Assembly (NCBI GenBank): GCA_900542595.1
Contig: UQOB01000004.1
Location: 1-32,287 of the forward strand
Source: an uncultured Mollicutes bacterium
Lineage (GTDB): Bacteria > Bacillota_I > Bacilli_A > RFN20 > CAG-826
Length of the DNA stretch: 32,287 nucleotides
Reading direction: 5' to 3'
Shown here: piece by piece, positions 32,093 through 32,287 of the stretch
How the letters are laid out: each line of letters starts with the position of its first letter
Position numbering within the stretch: the stretch's first letter is position 1
Made by a program: the position numbers and the translations under genes
The notes under the pieces: generated by a model
What the model was told of the DNA's origin: nothing
Seen by the model: only the letters and a program-made list of their open reading frames with translations
Database searches by the model: none

Positions 32093-32121
32093 AAGCTATC
32101 TCGCAAGGGATAGCTTTTTTT
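32093..32121 (+). terminator. Rho-independent terminator of clpB
   Basis: AAGCTATC (32093-32100) and GATAGCTT (32109-32116) form a perfect 8-bp stem with an 8-nt loop and run into T to 32121. It starts eight bases after the clpB stop. Confidence 0.9.
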
Positions 32122-32129
32122 GTTCTTTA

Positions 32130-32155
32130 CCCCCTTTCGCTTTTTTAAAAAGGGG
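32130..32155. other. Second hairpin after clpB
   Basis: CCCCTTT (32131-32137) can pair with AAAGGGG (32149-32155) around an 11-nt loop. The following sequence is only TTATT, so it is at best a weak backup terminator, or on the minus strand a terminator for a gene beyond the window. The stretch from here to 32233 is very AT-rich and otherwise featureless. Confidence 0.3.
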
Positions 32156-32233
32156 TTATTAACTGATAGATATTTATTATAAAAAACTAGAAAATATTAT
32201 TTTATTTTTATATAAAATATGTTAAAATAAACT

Positions 32234-32287
32234 ATGGGAAAATTAGTTAATATTAGCGAAGCAGCACAAATATTGGGTGTAACCACA
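32234..32287 (+). CDS. Start of a MerR-like helix-turn-helix protein, possibly IS607-type recombinase (truncated by window)
   Basis: The last 18 codons read MGKLVNISEAAQILGVTT. This is the opening of a MerR/excisionase-type DNA-binding domain, and the pattern ISEAAxxLGVS/T near residue 7 is what serine recombinases of IS607-family elements start with. Plain MerR regulators and phage excisionases begin similarly. No ribosome binding site precedes the ATG; the leader is almost pure A/T with TATAAAATATG-like boxes, which fits a mobile element inserted in AT-rich DNA after a terminator. IS607 elements lack terminal inverted repeats, so none are expected. Confidence 0.5.
   Translation, partial: MGKLVNISEAAQILGVTT

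Noticed and set aside
1..32287. CRISPR array, rRNA or tRNA genes
   Set aside because: No regularly spaced repeats, ribosomal RNA signatures or cloverleaf sequences were found by reading.

Overview
The window looks like a chromosomal segment of a low-to-moderate GC member of the Bacilli, probably an uncultured, host-associated lineage close to the Mollicutes. Three things suggest this: Firmicutes-like ribosome binding sites and lipoboxes, a ClpB without its N-terminal domain, and a surface protein held by a C-terminal membrane helix with no LPXTG motif. UGA is used as a stop and Trp is TGG, so the genetic code is the standard one. The lineage is an inference from style, not from a marker gene.

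Left edge (1-1481): the 3' part of an FtsX-type ABC permease gene, open to the window edge, a terminator, and the decayed tail of what may be a second permease gene. Next come a beta-phosphoglucomutase (1653-2297) and a large membrane-anchored surface protein with a carbohydrate-binding X2-like module (2433-5003).

Centre (5078-21834): a carbohydrate locus. A divergent DeoR-family regulator faces a run of 13 tightly packed genes ending at a terminator-like hairpin. The run encodes four members of one unrecognised protein family (two lipoproteins, two without any signal peptide), a lipoprotein SGNH esterase, a GH65 phosphorylase, a complete sugar ABC importer (binding protein, two permeases, MsmK-like ATPase), and rhamnulokinase, L-rhamnose isomerase and rhamnulose-1-phosphate aldolase. 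With the beta-phosphoglucomutase upstream this makes a coherent pathway: a glucosyl-rhamnose oligosaccharide is trimmed and deacetylated at the surface, imported, and phosphorolysed to beta-glucose-1-phosphate plus L-rhamnose. The first product becomes glucose-6-phosphate; the second becomes DHAP plus lactaldehyde. No known secreted rhamnosidase, glucosidase or lyase is present, so the four-member family is the natural candidate for the missing depolymerising or glycan-binding function. It is the most interesting item here.

Right part (21916-32287): an ArsB/CitMHS-type ion transporter; an ABC exporter operon (two ATPases plus a permease) divergent from a TetR-family regulator; a TVP38/VTT membrane protein and a MATE exporter in one operon; and clpB behind a variant CIRCE operator. 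The window ends inside the first codons of a MerR-like helix-turn-helix protein, possibly the recombinase of an IS607-type element. No rRNA, tRNA or CRISPR array was seen.
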